From: Asterella californica
Lineage: Eukaryota; Streptophyta; Marchantiopsida; Marchantiales; Aytoniaceae
NCBI GenBank assembly: GCA_036924285.1
Contig: JAYKYS010000010.1
Coordinates: 20,497,001 to 20,561,000 of the forward strand
DNA length: 64,000 nt
Direction of reading: 5' to 3'
Shown: positions 9,668-20,890 of the stretch, piece after piece
Layout of the letters: the number at the start of each line of letters is the position of its first letter
Numbering within the stretch: the first letter of the stretch is position 1
Notes under the pieces: model-generated
Told to the model about the DNA's origin: nothing
Database searches by the model: none
What the model saw: only the letters and a program-made list of their open reading frames with translations
Made by a program: the position numbers and the translations under genes

Positions 9668-11387
9668 TGTCGTGTTGTACATGGATCTGTACAGTGAAAA
9701 CTAGTTGCAAAGAGATCTTTTCTCTGTTGTGTGAAAGAAGCTGCCTTGTAGCTTATCAAGCTGGGCAGGAGCTAAGCTGGGGTGGTGCTTGACAAGCTGC
9801 TCCCTAGCTTGGGTTGGAATATCACCCTAAAGGAGTCAAAACACACCAAAATGTAAAGCTCGACGAGGAGAGCGACTTCATGCTTCCAATTTTGACAGAA
9901 AGTGTTTTATGTAATAATTAGTACGTGTTTTAAACTGAGAAATATGCGAAAGAGGGAAATCCGTCGATTCTGACTCGTGACTCGAACTCAGAATCTAATT
10001 GCGTGAGTGTGTAGGTGTTCACAAGTACTATAGTTTTGACTCTTTACTCATTTAAAACGGAGTTGTATAGAGAAGTAAACGTACAGAAAGCTAGTAAAGA
10101 CTTTACAGGAAGATTTCCTTAGTAAAGCATATGTACAGACTGTAAAAGCTTTTTGAACGGAACCAAAGGCCATCCCAGTGATAGGGCGCCTGCCTACGGA
10201 GGAGGAGGTCTAAGGATCAAATCCCCCTGGCCTCTGGTTCCTATTCCGGCATGTTGGCCTCCCGGATGAGAGTCTATGTTGGGTATGCAGCCATGTCTTG
10301 CATATCTAGGGACGGGAGACCGATATCTCCTTTAATCGTGGGCTTCCTGGCCTAAGCCTCCGCATGTCATTCTGAATATACTATGGGAGATACCTGGTGC
10401 GCATATGGGGGGTTGTAAGCCTTGTGGGACAGCCTCATAAGTGTTGGGACTTCGGCCTACATTGGATGACTTGTAGTATATTCAGGGTGGCATCAAGATG
10501 GCATCAAGAGCACGGGAAACTTTTGCTAATTAGTTAAATAACCATCGAGTCGGCTTGCGATGGAGAATGAGGCTATGAGAACCTTTATTAGTGAAGAGGT
10601 AGAGTTTGTGGAGACAACTGTGAAACTTGTATTAAAAAGGGGCCAAACTTGTAAATAAAGCTTTGTATGCATAAGGACAGCAGGGGGGGGCAGCTTAAGC
10701 TAGGGCCCTGCTTCTAATAAGTGACTGCGCTTATAAGGACAGCAGGGGGGCAGCTTAAGCTGGGGCCTTAAAACTTTAGGTTAAATACTGCGGCGGCTGA
10801 AGATCGGGACACTTTTCAAATAGTTTTTCTGAGAGAGCGGGGGCGGAAGGAGGAGAAAAGAGGATTAGGGTTTGGGGGGGTTCAGGACACGCATGAGAAG
10901 CTTGGAGAGAGGGAGAGAGGAATTTTTTGGACAGAATTGAGAAGTTGGACGGGGAGATCGTGACATAGGGACAGACAAGCGTTTGGAGGTGGGAGCTTCA
11001 TTTGATATACAGATTGGGGTTTGGAGGCAGTAGAACTGAACGGACAGAGGCGGTTTATTTGAAGAAGATAATTTTTTTGACAAGGCTTTGGTTGTCGTGA
11101 GATCAAATTCCTTGGAATTTTCAGCTGAGAGGGACTCAGGAGAGGAGGAGAGAGATATTTTCTTAATAGTGAAGCAGTTGACAGTGAAATAAAGCTATTT
11201 CTAGTCTGGAGAGATCTATTTGTGTACATGAGTGCGTGCTTGAGTGTTTGTTTTGCAATTGGTGGGCACAAGAAGCTGTGTTTTGAGATTTCATCGTCAG
11301 CATCAACCTATTTTTCTCCTTGGGTCGTTTCTCTGATCGATCACAGTCAGGAGGTCCGCCCTCCCAAGAAAGGCTCTCGCCACGACA
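9668..11387 (+). repeat. B 5' LTR
   Basis: TGTCGTGTTGTACATGG...CTCGCCACGACA, 1,720 bp, followed by the PBS. Includes a tRNA-like segment (10159-10241), a 12-bp inverted repeat (CTGAATATACTA near 10371 and TAGTATATTCAG near 10473), an AATAAA polyadenylation-type signal at 10654-10659, and a direct repeat of about 35 bp (ATAAGGACAGCAGGGGGG...) at about 10671 and 10733. No ORF is conserved in it. Confidence 0.9.
10159..10241 (+). other. tRNA-like (SINE-head-like) segment inside the B LTR
   Basis: GGATCAAATCC (10214-10224) matches the pol III B-box consensus GGTTCRANTCC at most positions. Upstream, CAGTGATAGGGCGCCTGCC resembles a tRNA D-arm/A-box region (compare CAGTGGTAGAGCGCCTGCC). The ends pair: GGAACCAaAGGCCA (10159-10172) with TGGCCTcTGGTTCC (10228-10241), a 14-bp stem with one mismatch, longer than a 7-bp acceptor stem. 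Lacking a normal cloverleaf, it is not a tRNA gene. It looks like a tRNA-derived SINE head captured by the LTR. Present in both LTRs. Confidence 0.55.
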
Positions 11388-11389
11388 TT

Positions 11390-11408
11390 TGGTGCTTCCA
11401 TTGAGAGC
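11390..11408 (+). other. B primer-binding site
   Basis: TGGTGCTTCCATTGAGAGC begins two bases after the LTR end CACGACA. It has the obligatory TGG start (complement of tRNA CCA). Position and start are right; I do not assign the primer tRNA. Confidence 0.75.
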
Positions 11409-11452
11409 AATTGGGGTGATCGATTTGGAGAATTGGTTAGATTGGGTGGAAA

Positions 11453-13201
11453 ATGAATCACAGTGCTGCTGTACAGGGTGCGGCTGCTGCTCATGGTGCT
11501 CCTATCCAAGGGACTCCTGGTCAGGATGGAATTGACTCTCAAGGAGGACCTACGGTGGTTCCAACAGCAGTAGCACAGCCTGCCATAGACACGTCTCAAA
11601 TTCTTCAGGCGTTGGCTGCCCTTGATTCAACAGCAACCTGCAATTGGAGGAGTTGAGCGAAATCCACGAAGACGTTACAAGCAATTGTTGGTCGATGTGG
11701 ACAATTTGATGAGAGAGATGTTACTAGGTACCTGCGGGAGTATGTGGGTGAAATGGAGTTGGTCAGGGCACCTGAAGTTGAGGTAATTCTAAGCTTTGAG
11801 TTGACTGTTGTCCCTGAATTGAGAGAGAAGGTTAGAATTTTACAGAGAAGACATTTAGGTGGGTGGACTCTGTTTGAACGTGCACTGAGAGAAGAATTTC
11901 TAGAAGAGGACTCTGAAAGAGTCACCAGAAGAACCCTCATGGACTGGATAGAGCGTCAGCCTGGACGTTCCATGGGATTGAATGAAGTGATCCGTGAATT
12001 TGAGAAGAGGTACTCTCAGCTTTCTGGTCTAGAGAGGTTGACGTTGGATGCTAAGAAGACAGAGTTGTTCTTAGAGGCTCTGGATGAGTTCACAGCAGAT
12101 AGGCTTCGTTTCATGTTGATTGATCGAGGGGCTGAAGGGGGAGTTACATCTGATTGGAGGAGAGTAGAGGAAGCAGTATCCACCCTTGCTAGACAGCGTC
12201 GCGGTAGGATGGTAGTGCAGCTAGAGACCTTGCCAGAGCAGAGAGTGGCTCTTCATGTTCTTGTAGCTCCTCCTGCAATACCTCAAGCACCTATTGTGAT
12301 TCCTCAAGCACCTATAGTGGTTCCCCAAGTGGTTCCTCAAGCGCCTGCAGTACCTATCCCAGCACAGAGAGGACCTAGACAGCAGCAGCGACCTGTTGAG
12401 AACCGAAATCAACATAACTTGATAGAAGAACTTATTCAACAGTTGAGAGATTTGAGGGTTGAGATGACAGACTTGAGGAGAGATCAACGACCCGTTGCAC
12501 TAGGTGCTCGACCTATAGGAGGAACCTTTACCAGGAGATGTATTTGGTGCGACAGCCCAGATCATCTCAGAGGAGACTGTCAAGACTTGGCGGTTGCCTT
12601 GCGAGAGGGCGTAGTCAACTATCAGAACAACAGGTTGTATCTAACCGCCACTGGGCAGCCTCTGAACACATATTTTGGAAGAAGAGGAATGAGGAGTTCT
12701 CTTCCAGCACTTACTGGTGCGAATACTACAGCGATGACTGCGGGTTCTGCGGAGGCTGATGTATATACTGAGAGAGTTGAGGTGCGCTCTAATCCAACTA
12801 TGGTTGAGCAGGCTGTTGAGGTTCCGGTTGAAATGATGAAGAGAGGTGTTGAAAGCATTAGGAGAGCTACTGGATGGAGAGACCCAGTAGATGCAACTTC
12901 TGTTCGAGCGTTTTTAGAGACGAGTGGTGAACAAGATGCCATGATCGAAGACAAAAGAAGACGGGACGCTTCTGATTTAGATGCAGGAGTACCAGAGGAC
13001 AGTGACCGTCGGAGGGTTACGAGAAGGAGAGCAGCGGAACCATCACCATCTGTACCAGCTGGTAGATTTCCTGCTGCAGAGGATATAACTTCTACCTCTA
13101 CAGCTCCACCACCTGCAGTAGATCTTATGGAAGGTGTACAGGACTTGCCACAAGAGACTACTGCTTCAGATAGAGTACGGGGAAAGAGGTTTACAGCATA
13201 G
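11453..13201 (+). pseudogene. gag: B gag (582 codons, one in-frame stop)
   Basis: Structural capsid/nucleocapsid protein. Starts at the ATG at 11453 (MNHSAAVQG), 65 bases after the LTR. A TGA at 11654-11656 interrupts it, but the same frame continues to 13201 and aligns with C gag: KTLQAIVGRCGQFDERD, then LREKVRILQRRHLGGWTLF (capsid-like helices), then a Pro/Val/Gln linker. A CCHC zinc knuckle (CIWCDSPDHLRGDC, C-x2-C-x4-H-x4-C) lies at about 12538-12580. The C-terminal region is charged (KRRRDASDLD, RRRVTRRR). The tail follows the same plan as C gag. The TGA makes this copy non-functional unless read through. Confidence 0.85.
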
Positions 13202-13284
13202 GAGAAAGGGAAAGCTCCAGCTTACAAGTTAGCGGCAGATATCGAAACAACAACAGACTTACGTGCTGTACTATAGCACGCATT

Positions 13285-13563
13285 TTGGATGCTAGAGTTG
13301 AATTTACTCTTCGTGAAGTGCTTGGTATCGCAAAGAGAGAGTTTCATGAGTTGATAATAGACATCATGAAGAGAAAGAGACAGGTATTGACTGAACAAGT
13401 AAGTAGTCAGATGGTTGGAGCAGTAGATGCTATTGGTGTTGATCAGTTCAGAGATGATAAGTATGAGGCATGGGTTCCTGGTCCTGCTGTTATTGAGAAT
13501 GAAGACGAAGAGTTTGAAGAGGATAGGTCAAGCGCAGACAGCGATTTCAAAGAGAAGCACTAG
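13285..13563 (+). pseudogene. B conserved pre-protease segment
   Basis: Contains LDARVEFTLREVLGIAKREF, shared with C3 at 30007-30288 (LNAKVEFTLREVLGIAKREF). It lies between gag and protease in a different frame from gag (a small indel near 13275). The role is unknown; conservation between two families suggests it is part of the polyprotein rather than spacer. It is followed by a stop and the protease in another frame. Confidence 0.6.
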
Positions 13564-13569
13564 GCGAGA

Positions 13570-14035
13570 GCGACAACAGAGACGCAGGTTCGGCTTGGAG
13601 GACTTTCTGAACCAGTACCTACACTTGTGGATCACGGAGATCAACATCATTTCCAAGGAGGTGTATGAGAAGGGGCAGTGGCCAATCGAAAAGAATCATG
13701 GTTGGGTACTTCATGCTGCAAATAATCAAAAGGGTGAGTTGTACGGAGCTTGTCCCAATATGCGTGTAAGGATTGGAGATGTAGAGGTTGATCAGCATTT
13801 CTTTGTACAGTCGTCTGCCTCCTATCCTGTCATACTGGGCCAACCATACATCACCGCTGTTCGAATGGAAACAAATGTGATGAATGATGGGTCTCATTAT
13901 GTCAAAGTTCGGAGTCCTGATGACAGGTACTCAGTACAGTTTTTGACGGTTCGCTCAAGACATGAGCGGAACCGACAAACCCTTAGAGATTCTCAGACGA
14001 AGAGATGTAAGGGTTTTCGCAGTCCACTCCTGTAG
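13570..14035 (+). pseudogene. B aspartic protease, broken at the active site
   Basis: Retropepsin-like domain. The active-site segment reads EPVPTLVDHG (codons VDHG at 13627-13638), where most retropepsins have D-T/S-G. Directly after GGA the sequence continues GATCAAC instead of the TCxGAGATCAAC seen in C, so 5 bases are missing and the frame shifts. The rest is open in the next frame: EINIISKEVYEKGQWPIE, GELYGACPNMRVRIGD, VILGQPYITAVRME (equivalent to the ILGRPWL-type motif). The 5-base loss inactivates it. Confidence 0.75.
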
Positions 14036-14517
14036 AGCGGGAAGACAGGGGTGTAGAACCTACTGTTGAGATCCCTTCAGAGTTGGAAGCGAGACATGTA
14101 TAAAGATCTGGAGACAGATGTAGTGTACAGAGTTGGCAGTCTGGATTGCTGATGTTTGAGGCAGATGGGTGGAGTCGATTTACAAGAGTTGAAGATATGA
14201 GGAAAAATACAAAAAGATGGATGGTGAAGCAGATATCAGAGTTGTGGCGTGTAGGAGTTCTACCTGAAGACGAAGTGGTTTCTGGTTTGTTTGAAGAGTT
14301 TATGTCTGTACAGTCAGTTGTCGGTTGGTTAGACAATGTGAGTAGATTGGTAGAGGGGAAAAATAGTGTGACGGTGATCTCTATCCACTCTCGACGCATA
14401 TATGAGGAAATTGCTACATACGTGCAGTTCCTTCCTCATCCGATGCAGAATAATGAAGGGAGAGAAGCGAGTTGTTGATGTGCACTCCCTCAGGATGCAG
14501 ATGTCCATGCGAAGTAC
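14036..14517 (+). pseudogene. B linker between protease and RT
   Basis: Contains an open stretch 14146-14478 (MLMFEADGWSRFTRVED...) that corresponds in position to the C3 linker at 29060-29503. The ends are broken by stops. No known domain recognised. Confidence 0.45.
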
Positions 14518-15391
14518 AAATCTGTACTGAGAAAGGTAAGACCAGTAGCAGCTCAACTACCTGCTAACTCCCAGCAGCAAGTACAGTTATTGAGGATTGA
14601 ACCTATATTGCGTGATCATAGACGAGTAGGGCACCAGTTTACTGAGGAGACATTGAAGGAGCTCCAGATAGGAGGGGTGATTTCTTGACTGAGGTCGAGA
14701 AGACAGTGTTTGAATAGATGATACTGAAGCATGGTAAAGCATTCTCTTTTTCAACAGGGGAGATAGGTTGTGTGGACCCAAAGGTTATAGCGCCTATGGT
14801 TATATTCACAATCCCTCATGTGCCTTGGGACCTGAAACCGATCCCAGTTCCTCGTGCTTTGTTACCTAAGCTCATCGAGTTGTTGAAGGAGAAGGTACAG
14901 ATGGGGATACTTGAGCCGTCTATGGGACCATATTTTAGCAGGTGGTTCACTGTACCCAAGAAGTCAGGAGCTTTGTGTTTTATTCAAGACCTACAGTCTG
15001 CGAATAACGTAACCATTCGTAACGTTGGGACGGGTCCTGTGATCGAAGAGGTAGCAGAGGCATTTGCAAGGAGAGTTATCTATTCGATAAGAGATCTATA
15101 TTCTGGTTATGATCAGTTCCAACTGGCTGTGGAGAGTAGAGATTTAACTACTATGCGTATGCCCCTGGGATTGATGCGGATGTGTACTCTTCCACAAGGA
15201 GCGACAAACTCGGTGGTCCATATGTAGAATGCGATGCATAAGGTACTAAGGGAATTTGTGCCTGATGTTACCATTCTATTTCTAGATGATATTTCTATAA
15301 AGGGTTGCGCGGTTGAAGACAAGGATGAAGCAGTACTTGCGAATGGGTGTAGAAGGTTTGTTGTGGATCATATCAAGGATGTAGACATATC
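14518..15391 (+). pseudogene. B reverse transcriptase
   Basis: RNA-dependent DNA polymerase, Ty3/Gypsy type. Recognisable blocks: IPHVPWDLKPIPVPRALLPK, GILEPSMGPYFSRWFTVPKK, RDLYSGYDQFQLA (first catalytic Asp), RMCTLPQGATNSV, and the catalytic FLDD at 15279-15290. The pre-catalytic TAG at 15225-15227 and a frame change near 15391 separate it from RNase H. The C family (28391-29087) is the closest relative in the window. The wording differs from the plant chromovirus RT of D, so B/C form a separate lineage. Confidence 0.85.
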
Positions 15392-16468
15392 TTGACTCGC
15401 TTGGAGGAGGTACATCTTACCCTATCGGGAGCTAAGTCAAAGTTTGGTGTGTTTGAGATTTTAGTGGTTGGACATCTGTGTGGAGCTTTTGGAAGGCGAC
15501 CAAACTCGGAGAAGGTTGAAGCCATAGCTAGGATGGCAGACTGTAAGAATATCACGGAGGTTCGACGCTTTCTAGGTGCTTGTGTATTTTATCGTTTGTC
15601 CATCCCTCATTATGCTCATGTTGCTGAGCCTTTGTATGCATTATTGAGGAAGGGTAGGAGGTTTGTGTGGACCTCAGTCCATCGAGAAGCTATGAATAGG
15701 CTGAAGGAGGCTCTACAGTCTCCACCCGTTTTGAGAAGAATAGACTACGGGTGTGGGAGACCTGTCATTGTGACAATAGATACTAGCCCAAAGACGATTG
15801 GTTGGGCGATAGGTCAAGATGATGCGGATGGGTTGCGGCTTACCTCTAGGTTTGGAGCTAGAGATTATCCTCAGGTGAAGCGTGAGTTGTGGGGAGCGGT
15901 GACAACAATGAAGACAGATCGTGAGTTTCTGATTGGTGCTCATGTAGTCTTAGAAACGGATTGTCTACCTCTACTAGGCATGATATCCAACTGTACCACG
16001 CCAGACATAGCAATGTTACGTTGGATTGTCTATATTAGAAGCTTGAATCCAAAGCTGAAGCATATAAAAGGAAAGGAGAATATGGTCGCAGATATGTTGT
16101 CAAGGGCTCGATTTGTGGATGAGGATGTCATGATTTCAGAAGCTGAGGAAGAAGAGAGAAAGGATGCTCAGTGTCAGGTTAATCGACGGGCTACAAACTT
16201 GGAGCCGTTGATGTTTAGAGAGGAGCTTTACACAAGTAGACTTCGTGACATAGGGTATTATCTGAGCTTGTTGGAGAGGCAGGAGAGGTGGAGCAAAGTA
16301 GAGTTCAGAGAGATAAGGAAACAAGCTTACAACTATCTTCTGCGTGATGGGTATCTTTGGAGACGGCCACAGAGGAGAGATGGAATGTTCATACGAGTAG
16401 TGGACGATCTGCAGACTCAGCAACAACTAATGAAGGAGTTTCATGATACCTTGTGGGTCGGACATTGA
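15392..16468 (+). pseudogene. B RT thumb, RNase H and integrase N-terminus (358 aa)
   Basis: Opens in the RT thumb (LTLSGAKSKFGVFEILVVGH, VRRFLGACVFYRL), then RNase H: VIVTIDTSPKTIGWAIGQ (first Asp), KRELWGAVTTMK (Glu), LETDCLPLL (Asp), and VADMLSRARF at the end. The integrase zinc region begins with FHDTLWVGH. A TGA after WVGH stops the frame; the next segment needs a frame change to read on to the CxxC. RNase H degrades the RNA of the RNA/DNA hybrid. This is the longest undisturbed pol block in B. Confidence 0.85.
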
Positions 16469-17562
16469 GGGATTTGGACACCTACGTCAAGTTGAAGGAA
16501 AGGTATTGGTGAAAAGGTCTGTATCAGGATGTGATGAACTACGTCAGTTCTTGCTTGCATTGTCAGTTCTACTCAAAGATCCGGTATAAGGACGGTCTTG
16601 TGCCAACTTATCCGCCTTGCATTCACTTCCAGTGGATTCTCGACTTGGTGGTAATGCCTCTGGGGTTATGGGGCATGCGATATTTGGTTTTGGCTCGTGA
16701 GGATCTCTCCAACTTTGTAGAAGGACGAGCTTTTAGGACGAAGACCACAGAGGGGATATGTAAGTTTGTTCTTGAGGATATTATCTGTAGATATGGGTCT
16801 GTAGGAAGACTAGGGGCAGATAGGGACGAACTACGTGGTACAGAAGCAAAAGAGTTTTTTGCTCGATATGATGTGAAGCTCAAGCTTACTACTGCGATGA
16901 ATCCAGAGGGGATTGGCAAGAGCGAACGAGGACATCCATCAATAGTTCAGGCTTTGATGAAGGCGTGTGACAGTAAGCATAGAGAGTGGCCTAGGTTACT
17001 CCCTTTTGCTTTATGGGCAGATAGAACAACTCATTGTTCTACTACAGGGTACATGCTTGTTGAGTTAATGTTAGGGCAGAAACCGATGATGCCAGCAGAA
17101 GAGGACTTTCCTACCTGGGCTACCTTGCCATGGAAGGACAATGTGGACCGTGTGCAACTTCTCTCACTACGAATCAGACAGCTAGAATGTAGAGAGGAGG
17201 ATCTCGCTGAAGCGCAGCGACGGCTGAAGGCGGCTCGACTTGGGAACAAGGAGAGGTTTGATAAGACTCATAGACTTTGGCCAAAATTGATACAAGTTGG
17301 GGACTGGGTGTTGGTATACGACAGCACATTGGAGAATCAACACTCTAAAGTTCGAAAGTTTTTGAGAAGGTGGTTTGGCCCGTACCTTGTCTCGGATGTA
17401 CATCAGAATGCTACATATTCCTTGCAAGAGCTAGATAGCACGCCTTTAAGACTTCCAGTTGCTGAGAAACGAGTGAAGTTATTCAAAAAGAGAGGGGAGA
17501 CTGTGGAGCTAGCTGAGTTCTTAAGTTCAGAGCGGACAGGAGCAAATGAAGACCTTTCTTAG
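16469..17562 (+). pseudogene. B integrase core and C-terminal domain
   Basis: Continues the zinc region (CLHCQFYSK gives CxxC) and core: ILDLVVMPLG (first Asp region), RLGADRDELRGTEAKEFFAR (second Asp) and GIGKSERGHPSIVQALMKA (catalytic Glu). The C-terminal GPY/F-type module is present (GDWVLVYDSTLENQHSKVRK, RRWFGPYLV, ATYSLQELD). No chromodomain is seen. The open frame from 16531 to 17562 is intact, ending 94 bases before the 3' LTR. Confidence 0.85.
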
Positions 17563-17639
17563 GCGGTCGAGGAGAACGAAGACGATTTCGAGGACCACGA
17601 CGATCGGTGATGGATTGGCACATACCAGAGGATGTGCAA

Positions 17640-17655
17640 GTTTGGAGGGGGTGAA
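17640..17655 (+). other. B polypurine tract
   Basis: GTTTGGAGGGGGTGAA directly abuts the 3' LTR start TGTCGTG. Position and purine content fit a plus-strand primer. Confidence 0.85.
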
Positions 17656-19375
17656 TGTCGTGTTGTACATGGATCTGTACAGTGAAAACTAGTTGCAAAG
17701 AGATCTTTTCTCTGTTGTGTGAAAGAAGCTGCCTTGTAGCTTATCAAGCTGGGCAGGAGCTAAGCTGGGGTGGTGCTTGACAAGCTGCCCCCTAGCTTGG
17801 GTTGGAATATCACCCTAAAGGAGTCAAAAGACACCAGAATTTAAAGACCGACGTGGAGAGAGACTTCATGCTTCCAGTTTTGACAGAAAGTGTTTTAAAT
17901 AATAGTTAGTACGTGTTTTAAACTGAGAAATATGCGAAAGAGGGAAATCCGTCGATTCTGACTCGTGACTCGAACTCAGAATCTGATTGCGTGAGTGTGT
18001 AGGTGTTCACAAGTACTATAGTTTTGACCCTTTACTCGTTTAAAACGAAGTTGTATAGAGAAGTTAGCGTACAGAAAGCTAGTAAAGACTTTATGGAAGA
18101 TTTCCTTAGTAAAGCATATGTACAGACTGTAAAAGCTTTTTGAACGGAACCAAAGGCCATCCCAGTGATAGGGCGCCTGCCTAGGGAGGAGGAGGTCCAA
18201 GGATCAAATCCCACTGGCCTCTGGTTCCTATTCCGGCATGTTGGCCTCCCGGATGGGAGTCTATGTTGGGTATGCAGCCATGTCTTGCATAGTTAGGGGT
18301 GGGAGACCGGTATCTCTTTTAATCGTGGGCTTCTTGGCCTAAGCCTCTGCATGTCATTCTGAATATATTATGGGAGATATCTGGTGCGCATATGGGGGGG
18401 TTGTAAGCCCTGTGGGGCAGCCTCATAAGTCTTGGGACTTCGGCCTACATTGGATGGCTTGTAGTATATTCAGGGTGGCATCAAGATGGCATCAAGAGCA
18501 CGGGAAACTTTTGCTAATTAGTTAAATAATCATCGAGTCGGCTTGCGATGGAGAATGAGGCTATGGGAACCTTTATTAGTGAAGAGGTAGAGTTTATGGA
18601 GACAACTGTGAAACTTGTATTAAAAAGGGGTCAAACTTGTAAATAAAGCTTTGTATGCATAAGGACAGCAGGGGGGCAGCTTAAGCTAGGGCCCTGCTTC
18701 TGATAAGTGACTGCGCTTATAAGGACAGCAGGGGGGCAGCTTAAGCTGGGGCCTTAAAACTTTAGGTTAAATACTGCGGCGGCTGAAGATCGGGGACACT
18801 TTTCAAATAGTTTTTCTGAGAGAGCAGGGGCGGAAGGAGGAGAAAAGAGGATTAGGGTTTGGGGGGGTTCAGGACACGCATGAGAAGCTTGGAGACAGGG
18901 AGAGAGGAATTTTTTGGACAGAATTGAGAAGTTGGACGGGGAGATCGTGACATAAGGACACACAAGCGTTTGGAGGTGGGAGCTTCATTTGATATACAGT
19001 TTGGGGTTTGCAGGCAGTAGAACTGAACGGACAGAGGCGGTTTATTTGAAGAAGATCATTTTTTTGACAAGGCTTTGGTTGTCGTGAGATCAAATTCCTT
19101 GGAATTTTCAGCTGAGAGGGACTCAGGAGAGGAGGAGAGAGATATTTTCTTAACAGTGAAGCAGTTGACAGTGAAATAAAGCTATTTCTACTCTGGAGAG
19201 ATCTATTTGTGTACCTGAGTGCATGCTTGAGTGTTTGTTTTGCAATTGGTGGGTACAAGAAGCTGTCTTTTGAGATTTCATCCTCAGCAGCAACCTATTT
19301 TTCTCTTTGGGTCGTTTCTCTGATCGATCACAGTCAGGAGGTCCGTCCTCCCCAAGAAAGGCTCTCGCCACGACA
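17656..19375 (+). repeat. B 3' LTR
   Basis: 1,720 bp, collinear with 9668-11387, with the tRNA-like segment at 18146-18228 (B-box GGATCAAATCC at 18201-18211; stem arms 18146-18159 and 18215-18228). Ends CACGACA followed by the CCGC target duplication and the interrupted A2 LTR. Confidence 0.9.
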
Positions 19376-19980
19376 CCGCTGGTAGGAAGCTTCTCATCCT
19401 AGCTAGGGAGTGGGGCAACGAATCCAAAGCGATGCTAGTGGAGTGCAAGGAGAGTATGTTCCGTTACCTGGATCGGCAGATTGAGGATGTGACGACGCTT
19501 TATGATCTTTCTTCGATTCCACCACCAGTGACGACATCTTTCCAAGCCCCAGGACCAGCGATCGAGATAGATTTGGAGAAGGAGGAGTTTGACCCCGCTG
19601 TCCACCTGGTAGTGACAGCGTTGGAAGTCGAGAAGATCGCAAAAGAAGCCCCGGAAGACAAGGTGTCTTCTGGAAGACAGGAAGAAGAGTTGTCTTCCCA
19701 GGTGTTGGAAGAGGTGACTTCCTCGGACCACTGCGAGGTCACCATGGCTCCCAGCGTCGAACCAGTACCATAGAAGAGCGAGGAAGCGCAAGTCGACTCA
19801 GCTTCCCAGAAGACGCTTTCGTCTTCCGAAGCCACACTAGCTGAGCCAACCACGAATGTTGAGGAGGAAGCCACCTCAATGACACCCGAGGTATTCCCAG
19901 AGCTTCCCACCTTATCAAAAGCCGAGTTAGGAGTTCAGGTAGGGACAGATCAGGAGATCACATCCGAGCAATTAGAGTAG
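19376..19980 (+). pseudogene. LTR-embedded accessory ORF, C-terminal block (A2 copy)
   Basis: Continuation of the ORF split by element B: GRKLLILAREWGNESKAML, VECKESMFRYLDRQIEDVTT, then the acidic tail ending EITSEQLE before TAG at 19978-19980. A TAG at 19771-19773 (VEPVP*KSEEAQ) replaces the Gln codon found in A1; A3 has a TAG at the same codon. Homologous to 1755-2465. Function unknown. Confidence 0.55.
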
Positions 19981-20890
19981 ATCACAGGCACAGAAGACAA
20001 GTTGACTTGTCTAAACTTAGTAAGAACCGAATTTGCTATCTTAGGAGGTGGCAGTTTCCATGTAATTTTAGAGGACTACCCATGTGGCAGAATAGGCAGC
20101 GCAAGAGTAGCAAAGTAGATGACTAAACCAAGGCAGGGAGCCGATTGCATGTGAGGTGATGGCCTTCTGACAACGCCCCATCTCCTGGATTGCAAGTGAG
20201 GATTGGAGGAGAACTCCCCCTGCGCATCAAGGTGGTAGTATAAGTTAGAATGCAGAGTAAGATTCAATGCGCACTAAACACATTAGACTCATTGTGAACA
20301 TAGTGTATACACACTACATGTTATTGAGATTACACCGGAGGGGTTTACATTCTTCTGTTGCCAACAGTGGTTCGAAGATATAGATGGAGATAGTGGACAG
20401 TTTAGAGCAGGGAATGGCATCCTCGTGTAGTCCTATTACTAAGCTGGTGTGCCGAGGAGTAGGAGCAGGACGTAGAGGGAGTGAGCTTCCCAACACCAAT
20501 GTGTCTTCTTCTCGGGGAATGGATTTTGGATTTGAATGCAGAAGCTTTGTCTGTGTCTTCTGGGTAGTGAGTTTTCTCGAATTCATACACAATTGTGCAT
20601 GGGAAGCATTCTCATTGAGTGGCGGTGGTTGTTAGAAGCTGTGCAGAGTCGAAGCTTGTCTCATCCAGTGGAGCACTTAGGATCCACGTATGGACGGTCT
20701 TATGGATAAGCGATCTCAGAAGACGGAGTAGTCAAAGCAACGACAGAAGACGAGATTTCTAGATAAAACCCGTGTGTTTGTGTGTTTGAACAGATCTTAG
20801 AACTTAGAGTAGCGATACTTGTGCAAATTCTCTGTGGGAACGATATCTTGTATACTAAATGGGCAAAAGGAGAAATCCTACGTCACTACA
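19376..20890 (+). repeat. Family A solo LTR A2, right part
   Basis: Continues the LTR interrupted by B. The accessory ORF reads GRKLLILAREWGNES from 19381; 20000-20890 is the non-coding R/U5-like part that mirrors 211-1750 of A1 in reverse (for example CACACAAACACACGGG). Ends CGTCACTACA at 20890. Followed by TCAGA, the right target duplication, and C LTR sequence. Confidence 0.85.

Larger units (their letters stand above)
9668..19375 (+). mobile_element. Element B: full-length Ty3/Gypsy LTR retrotransposon
   Basis: A 9.7-kb element with two 1,720-bp LTRs (9668-11387 and 17656-19375), PBS, gag, protease, RT, RNase H, integrase and PPT in Ty3/Gypsy order. LTR ends are TGTCGTG...CACGACA, a perfect 7-bp inverted repeat. 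The 4-bp sequence CCGC flanks it (9664-9667 and 19376-19379); reading it as 5 bp would need the LTR's last A. It is inserted in the coiled-coil ORF of solo LTR A2. The two LTRs are equal in length but differ at scattered positions, so it is not very recent. Stops and frameshifts in gag, protease and RT indicate it is dead. Confidence 0.9.

Noticed and set aside
10168..10235. A functional tRNA gene
   Set aside because: B-box is good, but the arms do not make a regular cloverleaf, the outer stem is 14 bp, and it lies inside an LTR in both copies. A tRNA-derived repeat is a better reading.
12221..12487. Minus-strand open frames inside B gag and pol
   Set aside because: They overlap well-supported plus-strand Gypsy domains and carry no motif.
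19403..19910. Minus-strand frames opposite the A2 accessory ORF
   Set aside because: Shadows of the sense frame; the sense frame aligns with three other LTRs.
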